Both the position numbers and the translations under genes were made by a program. A model generated the notes under the pieces. That model was given only the letters and a program-made list of their open reading frames with translations. It was not told where the DNA came from and ran no database searches. DNA of 64,000 nucleotides from Asparagopsis taxiformis (lineage: Eukaryota > Rhodophyta > Florideophyceae > Bonnemaisoniales > Bonnemaisoniaceae), in NCBI GenBank assembly GCA_030407315.1, contig JALQPE010002120.1, positions 1-64,000 of the forward strand. Direction: 5' to 3'. Position 1 is the first letter of the stretch. Each line of letters opens with the position of its first letter. Shown here in pieces: positions 1 through 11,900 of this stretch.

Positions 1-1062
1 TTCCTCATACTACCTCAGAATAGGGCAAAAAACACCCCCTAATCTCTCGACCATGCTCCCCCCATCACCTTTTGAAACGTATGTTTCTTCAGTACCTCTC
101 CCTCTACCCTCAACCCTCTCCTTCGCCTCTACACAAACTTCCCCTGCAGTTACTCTTCCAAAACCCCTCACGCCCCATCCCGTACCCGACCCCCTCCCAC
201 CCCCCCCTCCCTTCCCTCAGCTGCTCCATGCCCCCACGCCATCCGCATCTTCGATACCGTATACACCACCACCACCGGCCCACGCCCCGCACTGCGGGGT
301 GGCTCCCCCGCCGTATCCCCAGAAACCTCCCCGCTCTGAAAAACATATCAACCCCCCACTTCGCACCCTTCCTCCACTCCCCTCCCTCCCCAAATACAAT
401 AACCCCCTTCTTCTCCATCACATCCCCACTCACCACAGCCAGAACAGACGCCACCCCCTCCCCTTCTTTCTCCTCACTTTCCTAAAAACCCCTCCTCTCG
501 GCGCCTTCAACCGCACCCTCCTACGGTCCCACCTAAACACCTCCTCCGCCCTCACTACCCCAACACCCCGCAGCGTCTCCCCAATCCCCATAATTATGCT
601 TGTCGGCACTCCTCTCCGAATCACAATCCATTCTAAACCCGCACTCCGTACATTTCCACCTCCCCCTGTACCATCCCAAGATTCCATCCCCCCACAGAAC
701 ACATCCTCATACCACAGAAGAATTTTCTTCCTCTCATACCTCATCCTTAAAACCTCCATCAGCTCCATGTAAATTTCGATGAAAATATTTTCTCTACTAT
801 GCAATCTCAAACATGTATGAGCCTATGCCTTTCCGCTTTGTCAACCCTGAATATTGGTACTCATGTATTCATAAAATAGGGCCACCCACATCCCTATCCC
901 GTTCTGCAAGCTTTACAAACCACTAGACGCATACTCCACAACTATACAACAAACACTACTCGCTATTTCAGACGACGCGGTACACAAGTAGCGTAGTGTC
1001 AACCTTCCGTGACGCCTTCCCTGATGCGTACAAGTGGGAAACACGTCTAGACGTATATCAGA
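1..1062. other. C-rich flank, no secure gene
   Basis: The first 800 bases are strongly cytosine-rich on the plus strand, so long open frames exist by composition alone on both strands. The minus strand keeps two overlapping frames (430-810 and 110-454) rich in Gly, Arg and Trp that could be remnants of one small protein, but I recognise no domain and they disagree in frame. From 810 to 1062 I see nothing beyond AT-richer spacer running into the repeat array. Confidence 0.3.
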
Positions 1063-3040
1063 ACTGAGTGCGGGAATTTTCGGCACAGGAGATGCTGGGC
1101 CACCAAATTGATTTTTCGGAAATTTTAGAATTCTGGGCTGGCCAGCAATGCAATCGAGCTGGACATCCACCGGACGTCCATTTCAGGTTGGTCGCGAGAG
1201 GGTGGGGCGGGACCATGATGAAACAAGGACCAAGACCTTCCCTGACGTGTGAGCCTGAATCGACCTTGAGACCTTCGTGAGACGCGATTTTGGCTTACAG
1301 TTGTGCTAATAGAAGCCAGTGATAGCCCCGATCGGGGCGGCAGCCGGCTCCGGCTTACAGTTGGTGCTTACAGACGCCAGTGATAGCCCCCGATCGGGGC
1401 CGGCGGTCGGTTCCTGGGGCCGTTGTGGCCAAATTAGACACCCTGATTTGAATTAAAATTTGGGCTATTCCAAAAAACATGCACATGTGAACATGTTTTG
1501 AGATGGGGGTGTGCCGTACGGCACAATCGACCGCCCAAATCGTTGATTTTTGCAAGATTTTTTGTGCCCGAAATTTTAGAATTTCTGGGCTGGCCAGCAG
1601 TGCATCTGAGCTGGACATCCACCGGACGTCCATTTCAGGTTGGTCGTGTGCTGCCTACATCCACGCATTGCAGAAACTAAGCCAGCGGGTTCACTACTAA
1701 TACAAAGTACACGGAATATGAGTAACGTGATAGGTGAGTAGTGTTTGTGTTGAGGGAGTAAGGCGGGACCATTATGAAACACGGAAGAAGATGCGTACCT
1801 AGCATAACTTAGGCTTGAAGCCTGGAATCGACCCATCTTTCGGCGCCATTTAGCCTCACAGTTAGTGCTTACAGAAGCCAGTGATGACCCCGCTCGGGGC
1901 GGCGGTCGGTTCCTGGGGCCGTTGTGGCCAAATTAGACACCCTGATTTGAATTAAAATTTGGGCTATTCTCAAAAACATGCACATGTGAACATGTTTTGA
2001 GATGGGGGTGTGCCGTACGGCACAATCGACCGCCCAAATCGATGTTTTTTGCAATATTTTTCTGTGCCCGAAATTTTAGAATTTCTGGGCTGGCCAGCAA
2101 TGCAATCGAGCTGGACATCCACCGGACGTCCATTTCAGGTTGGTCGTGAGAGAGCGGGGCGGGACCATGATGGAACAAGGACCAAGACCTGTCCCTGGCG
2201 TATTGAGCCTGAAATTGACCCTTCGTCAGACGCCATTTAGCCTTACAGTTGGTGCTTACAGAAGCCAGTGATAGCCCCGATCGGGGCCGGTGGCCGGTGC
2301 CTGGGGCCGTTGTGGCCAAATTAGACACCCTGATTTGAATTAAAATTTGGGCTATTCTCAAAAACATGCACATGTGAACATGTTTTTGAGATGGGGGTGT
2401 GCCGTACGGCACAATCGACCCGCCCAAATCGTTGATTTTTGCAAGATTTTTTGTGCCCGAAATTGTAGAATTTCTGGGCTGGCCAGCAGTGCATCTGAGA
2501 TGGACATCCACCGGACGTCCATTTCAGGTTGGTCGTGTGCTGCCTACATCCACGCATTGCAGCAACTAAGCAGGCGAGTTCACTACTCATACAAAGTGCA
2601 CGGAATACGAGTAACGTGATGGGTGAGTAGTGTTTGTCGTGGAGGAGTAAGGCAGGACCATGATGGAACAGGGGAAACGATGTCACCCTAGCATAACTTA
2701 GGCTTGAAGCCTGGAATCGACCCATCGTTAGGCGCCATTTAGCCTTACAGTTAGTGCTTACAGAAGCCAGTGATGACCCCGCTCGGGGCGGCGGTTCCGG
2801 TGCCTGGGGCCGTTGTGGCCAAATTAGACACCCTGATTTGAATTAAAATTTGGGCTATTCTCAAAAACATGCACATGTGAACATGTTTTTGAGATGGGGG
2901 TGTGCCGTACGGCACAATCGACCGCCCAAATCGATGTTTTTTGCAATATTTTTTTGTGCCCGAAATTGTAGAATTTCTGGGCCGGCCAGGAATGCATCTG
3001 AGTTGGACATCCACCGGACGTCCATTTCAGGTGATCGTGT
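1063..3040 (+). repeat. Left array of palindrome-bearing repeats
   Basis: One partial and four nearly complete copies of a core of about 200 bp, roughly at 1063-1190, 1434-1645, 1935-2145, 2327-2530 and 2827-3035, spaced alternately about 500 and 390 bp because two spacer types alternate. Each complete core carries an inverted ACATG..CATGT block, the perfect palindrome GTGCCGTACGGCAC and a GGACGTCC block. The spacers add a CCCCGATCGGGG-type palindrome and a short block starting CTTACAGTT. All copies here point the same way. Apparent open frames across the array are just the repeat translated again and again and are not genes. Confidence 0.9.
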
Positions 3041-3306
3041 ATCGTGCACGTCCAGCCATTACCAGAAGCAAGTTGGCGATGAAGCACGTATAAACCCAAT
3101 TGTTCTGCTATTTCTAGCATAGACCATCGAGTCTAGAGATGTGAGGGAATCGTCCTGGAATCATGCTCCAACCCACTAGGGAATGGACAATCTAGTTTGA
3201 AAGCATGGAACGGAAGTGCATTATAGTAGGTTCATAGATTGAAAGTGATAAAGGAGATGATTATATTCTCGATAATTGTTTGCTAAAGTAGTTGTTGTTA
3301 AGATAT

Positions 3307-6300
3307 CTAGCCGTCGGAAAACTGTTCTTCCTCTTCGTCCTCACTATGATAGTGAACTAGATATCCAGGTTGTCCCGGCAGAAGAGGCACTACCGGGGCC
3401 ACACTCGGTGTGTGCATTACATCCTTGCGAGGTTCTGTCGTCTTCATCCGCATCATTCGGAGCTGCCCTGTCTTCGGCCTACCATCTTTCTTGACCGGGA
3501 TGGGAACAACTGTCTTGTGGCGAACATTGACAGGTGCCGGTTGACTTTGCCTTGCAGACCGGCGCGGAGCATTGGCGATGACTTCTTCTTCGAATCCCAA
3601 CCGCCTGATGAAACCAAACGAAACATTGTCGGGAATCGGATACGACGCATTCCTGAAATACGTGTGATACCTCGTTGTCGTGTGTGACACAACTCTGTCG
3701 ACATGCCCTGCCCCGGCATGTTGTACATGGCCGTGACCGATGAAGACTGAACGTGGCGGAACGATTACCTTCTTCAGCTTCATCGTCTTGGCGTACATAT
3801 CTAATTCCAGCGCTTTGGAAAAGACGTACTTGTGGGACCCTGGACACACCCAGATAGGGAATGGGTCATCTCCGTTGGCAATAACAAAGTAACCCGGAAG
3901 TTGATCTTTGCGGTCGCGAGGAGGAACAGGGAAATCATTGTGTGGGACCTGCCGAGGACACCCCTTTCCCGTTATCAAAAACCGTCCCCCAGATGCCGGC
4001 ATGACAAGTTTTTCTCCCGGTAAACCGCACTCCTCCAGCCCTGTCAGCCGGACAAGGATTCCCAACCACACATCCAGCAGGGCTCGCCGCGTCACAAACT
4101 TGAACCGGTCGATATGCGTCTCATCGTTCTCGGCATAGTCAACCAGGCAGTGGCGCGTAGACGTGAAGCGAGCCCTCCCCTCATTCCGGTTCTTCTCGTC
4201 TGTTTCATCGTCCCCCGTATTGACAATGGGACTCCACAGCTGCCGGTTCCCAGGGTCCTTGTGCACCTGCTCCCCCTCCCACGTTCCCAAAAAGTACCGA
4301 AACAATTCCTGGTTAGGAATTTCTTCCATGAGACCCAAGTCAAATGGGAACTTGTCCGACGCATCTAGGTAGCTTACATCCGCGAAATTGTGCATCACCG
4401 TATACCCTCGCTCGTTGATTTCCGTTCGGCAATTGTGGAAGTACGCCATACCAGTGCCGGCCTCATACGAATCCTTCCAGCTTGTAGACATTCGCGCAAC
4501 CTGAGCGAAGTCCAGCCTCGAGGGTAGAAACGTCGATGTAGGCTCACACATCGCCTTGGCAGCCATCTTCCACGCTGCGAAGAACATCGGATAGACGTGA
4601 TCGATTTCGAATAGCACACGAGCCCGATGTTCTTCCGGAATATGCAGCCCCTCAAACACAGGGTCCATCGCCACTTGCTTCAAATACCTCACCTCTCTGC
4701 CCTCCTCATCGATTTCCACACTCTCCAATAACAACCTGAGCTCAATCGGGGGCAGACAGCCAACCCTCACCGATGCGATGACATCCGCGGGACGCTGCGC
4801 CAGATGATGCCCTTCGGCTCGGTCTTCGAAATCGTCAGGAAGAGACGGCATACGGTCGTCGAAGAGGAGGTCGTCTTCAGAAGGAGAGTCACGAACGATG
4901 TAACCGTCTTCATCGACTTCCACTCCTTCCGGAACAGTGAATGTAATTGTCACTTCGCGGACCCCCTTGCTTTCGACTTGGCCCTCGTCTGCACCCTGTT
5001 TGTCTTCCTCGTCCGAAGCGGTATGGACAGATTCTTGGTTGGAGGGAGTCGCACCAGCACGTTGGTTATCTTGGGGGACAATCTCAACGGCAGAATCGGG
5101 GGAACGGGCGGAGTCTTCGTCAACCTCATCACCGGAAGCAGTGGCTTGTTGTTGATCGGTGGGTTTATCAACAACGGCCTGCTCTTCTTCCCCGGCGGAT
5201 TGTTGTACCACAACCGGCTCTTCTTCCTCGAGGCGTGTGCTCCCCGTCGAGCGAAGTCGCTGTGAACGGCGGCGGATGCCATGCGAAGCAGGCTCATGTT
5301 CGACATTCCGCTGCTTCTTGTGAGTGAGTCTCACATTGGCAGCAGAAGGGCGGCGTTTGCGTCGAGCCTTAGTCTTCTTCTTCAATGTCGGATTGAAAAA
5401 CTCTTTCAAGTTCGTTTCCAAATCCTGTAAACGCGTGGTTCTCCGTCGCATTCGAACCTCACTGCTCCGGTCGTCCCCTCTATACATTGCAATGGCATTG
5501 GTGAGATGCCATTGCAACTCCTTCGGCTGCTTAACCGACCCAATTGCCATCTCTGTGCTCAGAAATGACTTGCGCATAATACTCTTTGGGCGCCCAAACG
5601 CAGCGTACAGAGAATTTGCTATTGCAGTCACGCGACGGACGTATGTATAAAAGTCGTTCACGTCAAAGCGTCCATCCGGACGTCCGCCATGAGCAGGGTT
5701 CAAGTACTCCGAAAGACCACGCAAGACGAAGACAAAGTTTTCTTCCAGCAACTCGCGCACTATCTTGTGGTCCAGGTGCGTTATCCCAATCTCGTTGCGG
5801 CGCTCGGAATTGTTCAGCTCACGCAACACGTCGTCGAGAACAGGATGCTTCAGCGTTGCTATAGCCAAACGCGTCCACCGCCGAGCCGTGTTCGTCGAAT
5901 TCATCATCCCCATGAACTGCGCCTCGAACAATGTTCGGATGACATCAGACTCACGCAAGTCGCCAGCGTTTTCCACGTTGTTTGCAACAGCAATCGTACG
6001 GATGAACTGCTGGATGGACGACAAGATTCGAACCAGGGAGCGCTCCGTCAGTTGCGTCCCAGTCGTATGGTTCGACTCTGCACTCTTGTGGATGATCTCA
6101 TGAGGCTGGAGATCACTGTCGTCCTTGCGGCGAAGGTAGTACACATCCAGAGGCTGAGTAACCCAGCGCAAGCGGTTTGCCTCCTGTGGCAGCTTGGTTC
6201 TGTGCATACGGGTGAGGCGCGTGAAGTCATCCGCAATGCTATGCATAGCATTGAGACGATGCAGTCCGTCGATCACGGTCACGTTCGCATTGGCATGGAA

Positions 6301-7239
6301 TTTGCCATTCTGGAACAGACGCGTGTCGGCGGACAAATGCGTGTTCTGCGACCTCAGCACCGTCACAGTGATACGCGAAGAGCTCACATACCCCACCGCC
6401 AACATATTGTTGCGCAGGTCCTCCACGTGGTCTTCTTTGACATCGCGAAGGGTCACGGCCGGTTCCACTAGCTGCCTCACCAACACAGTCGCTCCTTCTC
6501 CGACGTAATCCGACGTCACAAACTTGGGCACCATAATTTGCGTCCCCTGCTGCTCACGAATGCTTTCCGCCACCTCCGGTTCGTCGTCCACCTCGGTTAC
6601 GTCCTGCGTAGTAGCTTCGGTGACGTTGGAGCGAGCAGGGTGCTTCGTGCCTCCACTGGAGGCTCTGGCAGAGCGAGCAGGGCGCTTCGTGCCTCCCGAA
6701 ACCGGGACGGAGCGTGCTGGATGCTTCGTACCCCCCGAACCAGTGATTTCGCCTGCTGGACCGGTACTGGGCATCCGTCCCGAGCTGGCCTGGTTCGTCG
6801 CTGCGTTGAAGTTTGACGCTGCAGCAGGGGTACGAATGTCGCTAGAGCCATCCTCCGCAGCGGGGCGCATCATCCGAGTATCCCAAGGGTAAAACGCCGC
6901 GGCGTATGCTCCACCCATCGTCTCCGGCGGTCCCTCGGCGCCATCAAACATGTACGGGAACGGGAGGTCCTTGAACTTGTCCTTAGTCGCAATGTTGCGC
7001 ACGACGATATAGTCGGCCTCGTCGGTTTCCGGCAGCTTGTGGTTGTGCAGCGTGCGCGGAAGGCCAACATCGCCACCAGCAGTGCTCACCGAAGCCGTCC
7101 CAATATGCACAGCCGCACCGTCCACGTCCGCAAACAAGTCGACATCGACGCCGCGCTTGAGTCCGCGCGACTCCGCTGACGCGCTCACTTGATCGCCGCA
7201 AACCGTTGAAAACAAACTGCTGAAATGCGTATCCGCCAT
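3307..7239 (-). CDS. ParB-like / 2OG-Fe(II) dioxygenase fusion protein (gene A)
   Basis: A large intronless gene. The frame is open from 7422, but the Met at 7239 (1310 aa) is the better start because the upstream part looks like translated leader. Numbered from that Met: three GGTKxPARS-type basic repeats lie near 166-203. A ParB-like segment spans about 240-400 with the signature DGLHR at 324-328 (family motif of the ParB/sulfiredoxin fold). A basic nuclear-localisation-like stretch KKKTKARRKRR is near 619-630, followed by a long acidic Gln/Glu-rich linker. The C-terminal 300 residues look like a double-stranded beta-helix dioxygenase: H1100-x-D1102, a CPGSH segment, H1174 and a later Arg (1190) that could bind 2-oxoglutarate. 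Family knowledge predicts Fe(II)/2OG-dependent oxidation; the DNA or protein substrate is inference. It lies 1.7 kb from methyltransferase-SET gene B on the same strand, and a broken copy of it neighbours gene D in the same order. Confidence 0.8.
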   Translation of the reverse strand: MADTHFSSLFSTVCGDQVSASAESRGLKRGVDVDLFADVDGAAVHIGTASVSTAGGDVGLPRTLHNHKLPETDEADYIVVRNIATKDKFKDLPFPYMFDGAEGPPETMGGAYAAAFYPWDTRMMRPAAEDGSSDIRTPAAASNFNAATNQASSGRMPSTGPAGEITGSGGTKHPARSVPVSGGTKRPARSARASSGGTKHPARSNVTEATTQDVTEVDDEPEVAESIREQQGTQIMVPKFVTSDYVGEGATVLVRQLVEPAVTLRDVKEDHVEDLRNNMLAVGYVSSSRITVTVLRSQNTHLSADTRLFQNGKFHANANVTVIDGLHRLNAMHSIADDFTRLTRMHRTKLPQEANRLRWVTQPLDVYYLRRKDDSDLQPHEIIHKSAESNHTTGTQLTERSLVRILSSIQQFIRTIAVANNVENAGDLRESDVIRTLFEAQFMGMMNSTNTARRWTRLAIATLKHPVLDDVLRELNNSERRNEIGITHLDHKIVRELLEENFVFVLRGLSEYLNPAHGGRPDGRFDVNDFYTYVRRVTAIANSLYAAFGRPKSIMRKSFLSTEMAIGSVKQPKELQWHLTNAIAMYRGDDRSSEVRMRRRTTRLQDLETNLKEFFNPTLKKKTKARRKRRPSAANVRLTHKKQRNVEHEPASHGIRRRSQRLRSTGSTRLEEEEPVVVQQSAGEEEQAVVDKPTDQQQATASGDEVDEDSARSPDSAVEIVPQDNQRAGATPSNQESVHTASDEEDKQGADEGQVESKGVREVTITFTVPEGVEVDEDGYIVRDSPSEDDLLFDDRMPSLPDDFEDRAEGHHLAQRPADVIASVRVGCLPPIELRLLLESVEIDEEGREVRYLKQVAMDPVFEGLHIPEEHRARVLFEIDHVYPMFFAAWKMAAKAMCEPTSTFLPSRLDFAQVARMSTSWKDSYEAGTGMAYFHNCRTEINERGYTVMHNFADVSYLDASDKFPFDLGLMEEIPNQELFRYFLGTWEGEQVHKDPGNRQLWSPIVNTGDDETDEKNRNEGRARFTSTRHCLVDYAENDETHIDRFKFVTRRALLDVWLGILVRLTGLEECGLPGEKLVMPASGGRFLITGKGCPRQVPHNDFPVPPRDRKDQLPGYFVIANGDDPFPIWVCPGSHKYVFSKALELDMYAKTMKLKKVIVPPRSVFIGHGHVQHAGAGHVDRVVSHTTTRYHTYFRNASYPIPDNVSFGFIRRLGFEEEVIANAPRRSARQSQPAPVNVRHKTVVPIPVKKDGRPKTGQLRMMRMKTTEPRKDVMHTPSVAPVVPLLPGQPGYLVHYHSEDEEEEQFSDG

Positions 7240-7527
7240 GGTTGTTGAGTTGGAAAGGAAAAGAGATGGTTGACGTTGACGTATTCGAGTGATGTGGATG
7301 GTATGTTTCACGTTAAGTTGAAGAATGGTCGTGAACGCCAATCGCTGGAAATAATAACACAATACAACCGAAATTTTGTTAGGTACACACCTATCGTGAC
7401 CGCTGGAATGCAAGACAGGCAATCGAGATGTGAGTGTCCGTTCAGAACGGGCCCGAGTCGGGCTCTCGAAACCTGACGAGGTGGCGTGAAGCAGGCAGTG
7501 TCCTTGATGTGTAATGTGTTAAAATTA
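7240..7527. other. Upstream region of gene A
   Basis: About 290 bases holding the presumed leader and promoter of gene A, which is read leftward from 7239. AT-rich patches occur (for example around 7350-7385), but I cannot call a TATA box or any named element. It ends where the terminal inverted repeat of the next element begins. Confidence 0.3.
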
Positions 7528-8690
7528 CAGCTGTCAAGCTAGGCGGCTTTTGGGGCGGCTGCGAGCACCCCTTTATCCGGGGAACACCCTGATTTGAGTT
7601 AAAATTTGGGCTATTCTCAAAAACATGCACATGTGAACATGTTTTTGAGATGGGGGTGTGCCGTACGGCACAATCGACCCGCCCAAATCGTTGATTTTTG
7701 CAAGATTTTTTGTGCCCGAAATTTTAGAATTTCTGGGCTGGCCAGCAGTGCATCTGAGATGGACATCCACCGGACGTCCATTTCAGGTTGGTCGTGTGCT
7801 GCCTACATCCACGCATTGCAGCAACTAAGCAGGCGGGTTCACTACTAATATAAAGTGCACGGAATATGAGTAACGTGATGGGTGAGTAGTGTTTCTGTTG
7901 AGGGAGTAAGGCGGGACCATGATGAAACACGGAAGAAGATTTCTCCCTAGCATAACTTAGGCTTGAAGCCTGCAATCGGCCCATCTTCCGGCGCCATTTA
8001 GCCTCACAGTTAGTGCTTACAGAAGCCAGTGATGACCCCGCTCGGGGCGGCGGCCGGTTCCTGGGGCCGTTGTGGCCAAATTAGACACCCTGATTTGAAT
8101 TAAAATTTGGGCTATTCTCAAAAACATGCACATGTGAACATGTTTTTGAAATGGGGGTGTGCCGTACGGCACAAACGACCCGCTGAAATCGTTGATTTTT
8201 TACAATTTTTTTGTGCCCGAAATTTTAGAATTTCCGGGCTGGCCAGCAGTGCAATCGAGCTGGACATCCACCGGACGTGCATTTCAGGTTGGTCGTGAGA
8301 GAGTGGGGTGGGACCATGATGGAACAAGGACCAAGACCTGTCCCTGGCGTATTGAGCCTGAAATTGACCCTTTGTCAGACGCCATTTAGCCTTACAGTTA
8401 GTGCTTACAGAAGCCAGTGACAACCCCACTCGGGGCGGCGGTCGGTTCCTGGGGCCGTTGTGGCCAAATTAGACACCCTGATTTGAATTAAAATTTGGGC
8501 TATTCTCAAAAACATGCACATGTGAACATGTTTTTGAGATGGGGGTGTGCCGTACGGCACAATCGACCCGCTGAAATCGATGTTTTTTGCAATATTTTTT
8601 CTGCCCTGAATTGTAGAATTTCTGGGCTGGACAGCAATGCAACTGAGCTGGACATCCACCGGGCGTCCATTTCAACTTGGTCTTGTATTT
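7528..8690 (+). repeat. TIR-like end plus three array repeats
   Basis: Starts with a segment (7528-7590) containing CAGCTGTC, AGCTAGG and GCGAGCACCCCT, which reappears inverted at 14275-14315. It is followed by three copies of the palindrome-bearing core (about 7588-7790, 8090-8290 and 8471-8675) in the same orientation as the 1-3 kb array, each with GTGCCGTACGGCAC. This places repeat copies directly 3' of the methyltransferase-SET gene. Confidence 0.8.
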
Positions 8691-8902
8691 TGCATCTGCA
8701 CGCATAACAGCAACCAAGCAGTCAGGTTCACTGCTCGGACGAAGTGCACCTAGAGTGTGAACGATTGGTTTTTGACAGGCGAGTACTGCCGAATAGGTTT
8801 CACCCTGGACTAATGGTGGCTGGACATTCTGCATTATATGATATACTTCAACTCTGGAACGTAGCTTTATTTGTAGTCGAAATGAAAACATCTTTCGTGA
8901 CC

Positions 8903-11900
8903 CTAATTCCATGCTCTAAACGCTGTCCCATAATGAACGTAGAGCTCCTGCCCCGGACGGATATCGCGGATTGCACGTACTACAATGATCTTCGGATTTT
9001 CTAGGTCCTTCGCCTTGAGCTTCTTCCCCGTCGAACCGCTGCTGTAGTTCTCGACAAACTCGACGTTGGCCATCCGCCTGGTGTCTTCCGCCGGAGTGTC
9101 CTCACCTCGCAAATACCGCGGGTCGTTGATGAACTGCGCCGAACAGAACGGAGCCGGAACAATCCAAATTGGATGCTCGATGTTTTCGTCGTCCTCCGCT
9201 GTTGCATACAGCTTGATAGCATACATCAAGAATGTTTCCTTCGTTATCGCCATGTGACCCTCTCCGTACGCGAACCTCATCGACTCCTTGCTCATATCAG
9301 AGTACACAACAGTTCCGTAGTATGCACATACTTCGTCACCAACATTAAATGTCTGTTCAGCGAAGAGCCCTCTTCCTGCATTTGGATGCTTAATCAGCGA
9401 TGGTCGAACGCTCAATTTTTTCGCAACACAATCGTGTGCCCGCATCACGCGAGGGTTTTCAGTTTGCAACCAGCGGCGCAGGGAAGGTGGCCAATAATGT
9501 ACCGGTTTCTCCATGTGCTCGCGCGACGCAATCGACTCTGGGCACAGCTGCCAGAGGTACTGCCGAATATATTTCGGGAACCTCTGGTACAGGGGAAGGC
9601 CAGGTGGGGGTTCGATGATCCTGCGTTCCCTCTGCGTACGCATCGTGACAGAGGGGGACGCCAAGAACTTCTCAGCACTCTGTTTCGCTTCTGTCGTGAC
9701 CCTCATGTCAGTGTTGTTTGAAAGAATTACACGTGACATGACTGCACACAGCTTTGGAAGCGATCGTACCACACACAATTTGTCCATGTCACTGCCGACG
9801 AAAACACGGTGCTCAGGCAAGCTCATAGCTGCTTTTCCCGTTGCGAAAGTGCCAGAGAATGGATCGACAACAATATCACCAGGCTGTGAATGCTGGCTGA
9901 TCAACTCCATCATGAGAGCGACGCTCTTCTGCTCTGCACGAACTCTGACCGTAGCACCGGTTGTGCTCCTTGTTCGCCACACCATCTCATTCGAATCGAT
10001 GGCGGGCATATTGATGGTGACGTTGCACCACGCCGGGTACGTGCCGTCCATGTATCCGTGGTTCCTATAGGCCACCATCTCGCTTCCGGTCTTGAACGGA
10101 ACACCTCGCTTCCAGAAGTGGATAGCGACCTCTGCCATGTTCATGCGTTGGTACCTCTTCCGCCCCGGCATTTGATAGAGGTGCCCAGGTAGTCGGACAA
10201 ACAACAGAGGTACCTCGTCAACGAAGAAAACTGAATTCCGAACGACGTCCTCCTCCTCCTCGTCCTCCTCCTCATCCGCACTTTCTTCGCCACTGTGCTG
10301 CGATGCTTCGGAGTCCGAATTCATGGACGTAACCTCTTCTTCATCCGACCCGTCATCACTGGCAGCAGTATCGGTTGGGCCTTCTGACTGCGGTCCTTTG
10401 TACGTTTCCAAGTAATGGAACCATTCGTAGAACTGCAAAACCGAGCAGAACACGATGCCGTGGCCACCGGGGCGCAACAGCTCGTCAAACACTTCGATGC
10501 TAGCCTGCATATCTTCTGCAGTTAGCCTGTCGTACGAAGAGTTGGAATCGTTCCTCTTACGACGAACATTGTAGGGCGGATCAGTCAGAATGAGCTGAAC
10601 GTTGCCCGTGATGGGCACGTGTTCTCGGCTCTCGTCGGCACTGACCAAATCTTCGAAAGGGACGTCGTACACCCGGCAATACTGACTCATTTTCGAAAGA
10701 AAGTCCTTTGCGAGAGCCTGCCCTTCACTTTCCTGCTCTTCTGTCGCATGGGGTGACGGTGACGGGGGAGACGGCCCTTGGGCAGTAAGACTGGTCCTCC
10801 CAGGTCCAAGTTGAAGCCTGGTTGTGTGTCTTGTCGACGGAACCAAACCTCTCCCTCCTGTGTTGCGACGAGTGGGAGTGTCATCAACCGGCTTGGGGAC
10901 CTTTTCTGCGTCCGCGGCTTGTGGTGCCGGGCGGAGGACAGCCATAACGTCTTCGTCGAGGGTGTCAAAATACGCTGGCAGCTTGTCCGGATTTCCGCTT
11001 GAGAAGTATATTTCCAGTGCCCCCCAGCGGTCGGACTCCGGCCAGGTGTACAGGTCCGGGTTGACGATAAGAAACTGCAACCGGTCGAAGAACTTCCTCA
11101 CAAGGTCCCTAAATGCACTGTGCTGCGCACTGGTTCTTGTCTCTACTTTTCCACCATATCCATCAGGATGAGATAGGGGAGCTTTGTTGTGGTAGAGATC
11201 TAGCTTCTGCTCCATCGGTGCGAATAGACCTTCATCGAGCACGTCAAACCAATGCTCACTGCTGTCGAAAATGATGTACGGCGCCATCAACTCTTCGAAG
11301 CTGGAAAACTTTGCGGCGTAGGCCACATCGGTCCAAGCATGGTATAAAACTTGAACCACGTAACAAGCTCGATTAGTGCTTTTCCGATGGGCTGGGACGC
11401 GTGCGGCTTCGTTCCCCTCTTCGGCCGCATCTCCTATTCGGCGACGCGGCAGGTTCTTGTTGTGATTTCGGATGATAGACAACGCTTGGAAATACATCAA
11501 TACCTCGAACGTTTCCGGTGGAGCAAGAACGAAGGCGCTTGGTTCCCCGCGCTGCGGCGCCTGTAGTGGCGAAGGAAGCATGTTACATCCAATAAGGAAG
11601 GTCTGCGGCACGATCCCAGAAAGGATGCAGTGCTCAACCCATTGCCCGATACGCTCATCCTGTCTTGAAAACTCGGCAATGGGTAATGCCAGACGAACAA
11701 TCTGCTTGGCTCGCTCAACGTTCATCTCTGCCATGACGATTTCGGCAACATCCGCCTCGACTCCAGCATTCTTCGAACGACCGCTGAAGGACATGCTGAG
11801 TCGACCTTGCAGCGCCACAAATTGTTCTTCCGTGCCCTGCGCAACCCAAGCGCCAAGGTCCGCGTATGTGAAACCTCCCGGCTTGTCCGTCAAGTCTGCG

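Noticed and set aside
53..772. Pro-rich protein frame of 239 codons on the plus strand
   Set aside because: Cytosine-rich composition keeps several frames open at once; no domain or codon structure supports a gene.
1498..3122. Many 60-190 codon frames on both strands across the 1-3 kb and 7.5-8.7 kb arrays
   Set aside because: They are translations of the same palindromic repeat, recur in every copy and on both strands, and have no independent protein character.
4804..5327. Plus-strand frames of 120-150 codons inside gene A
   Set aside because: They are antisense shadows of the linker of gene A.
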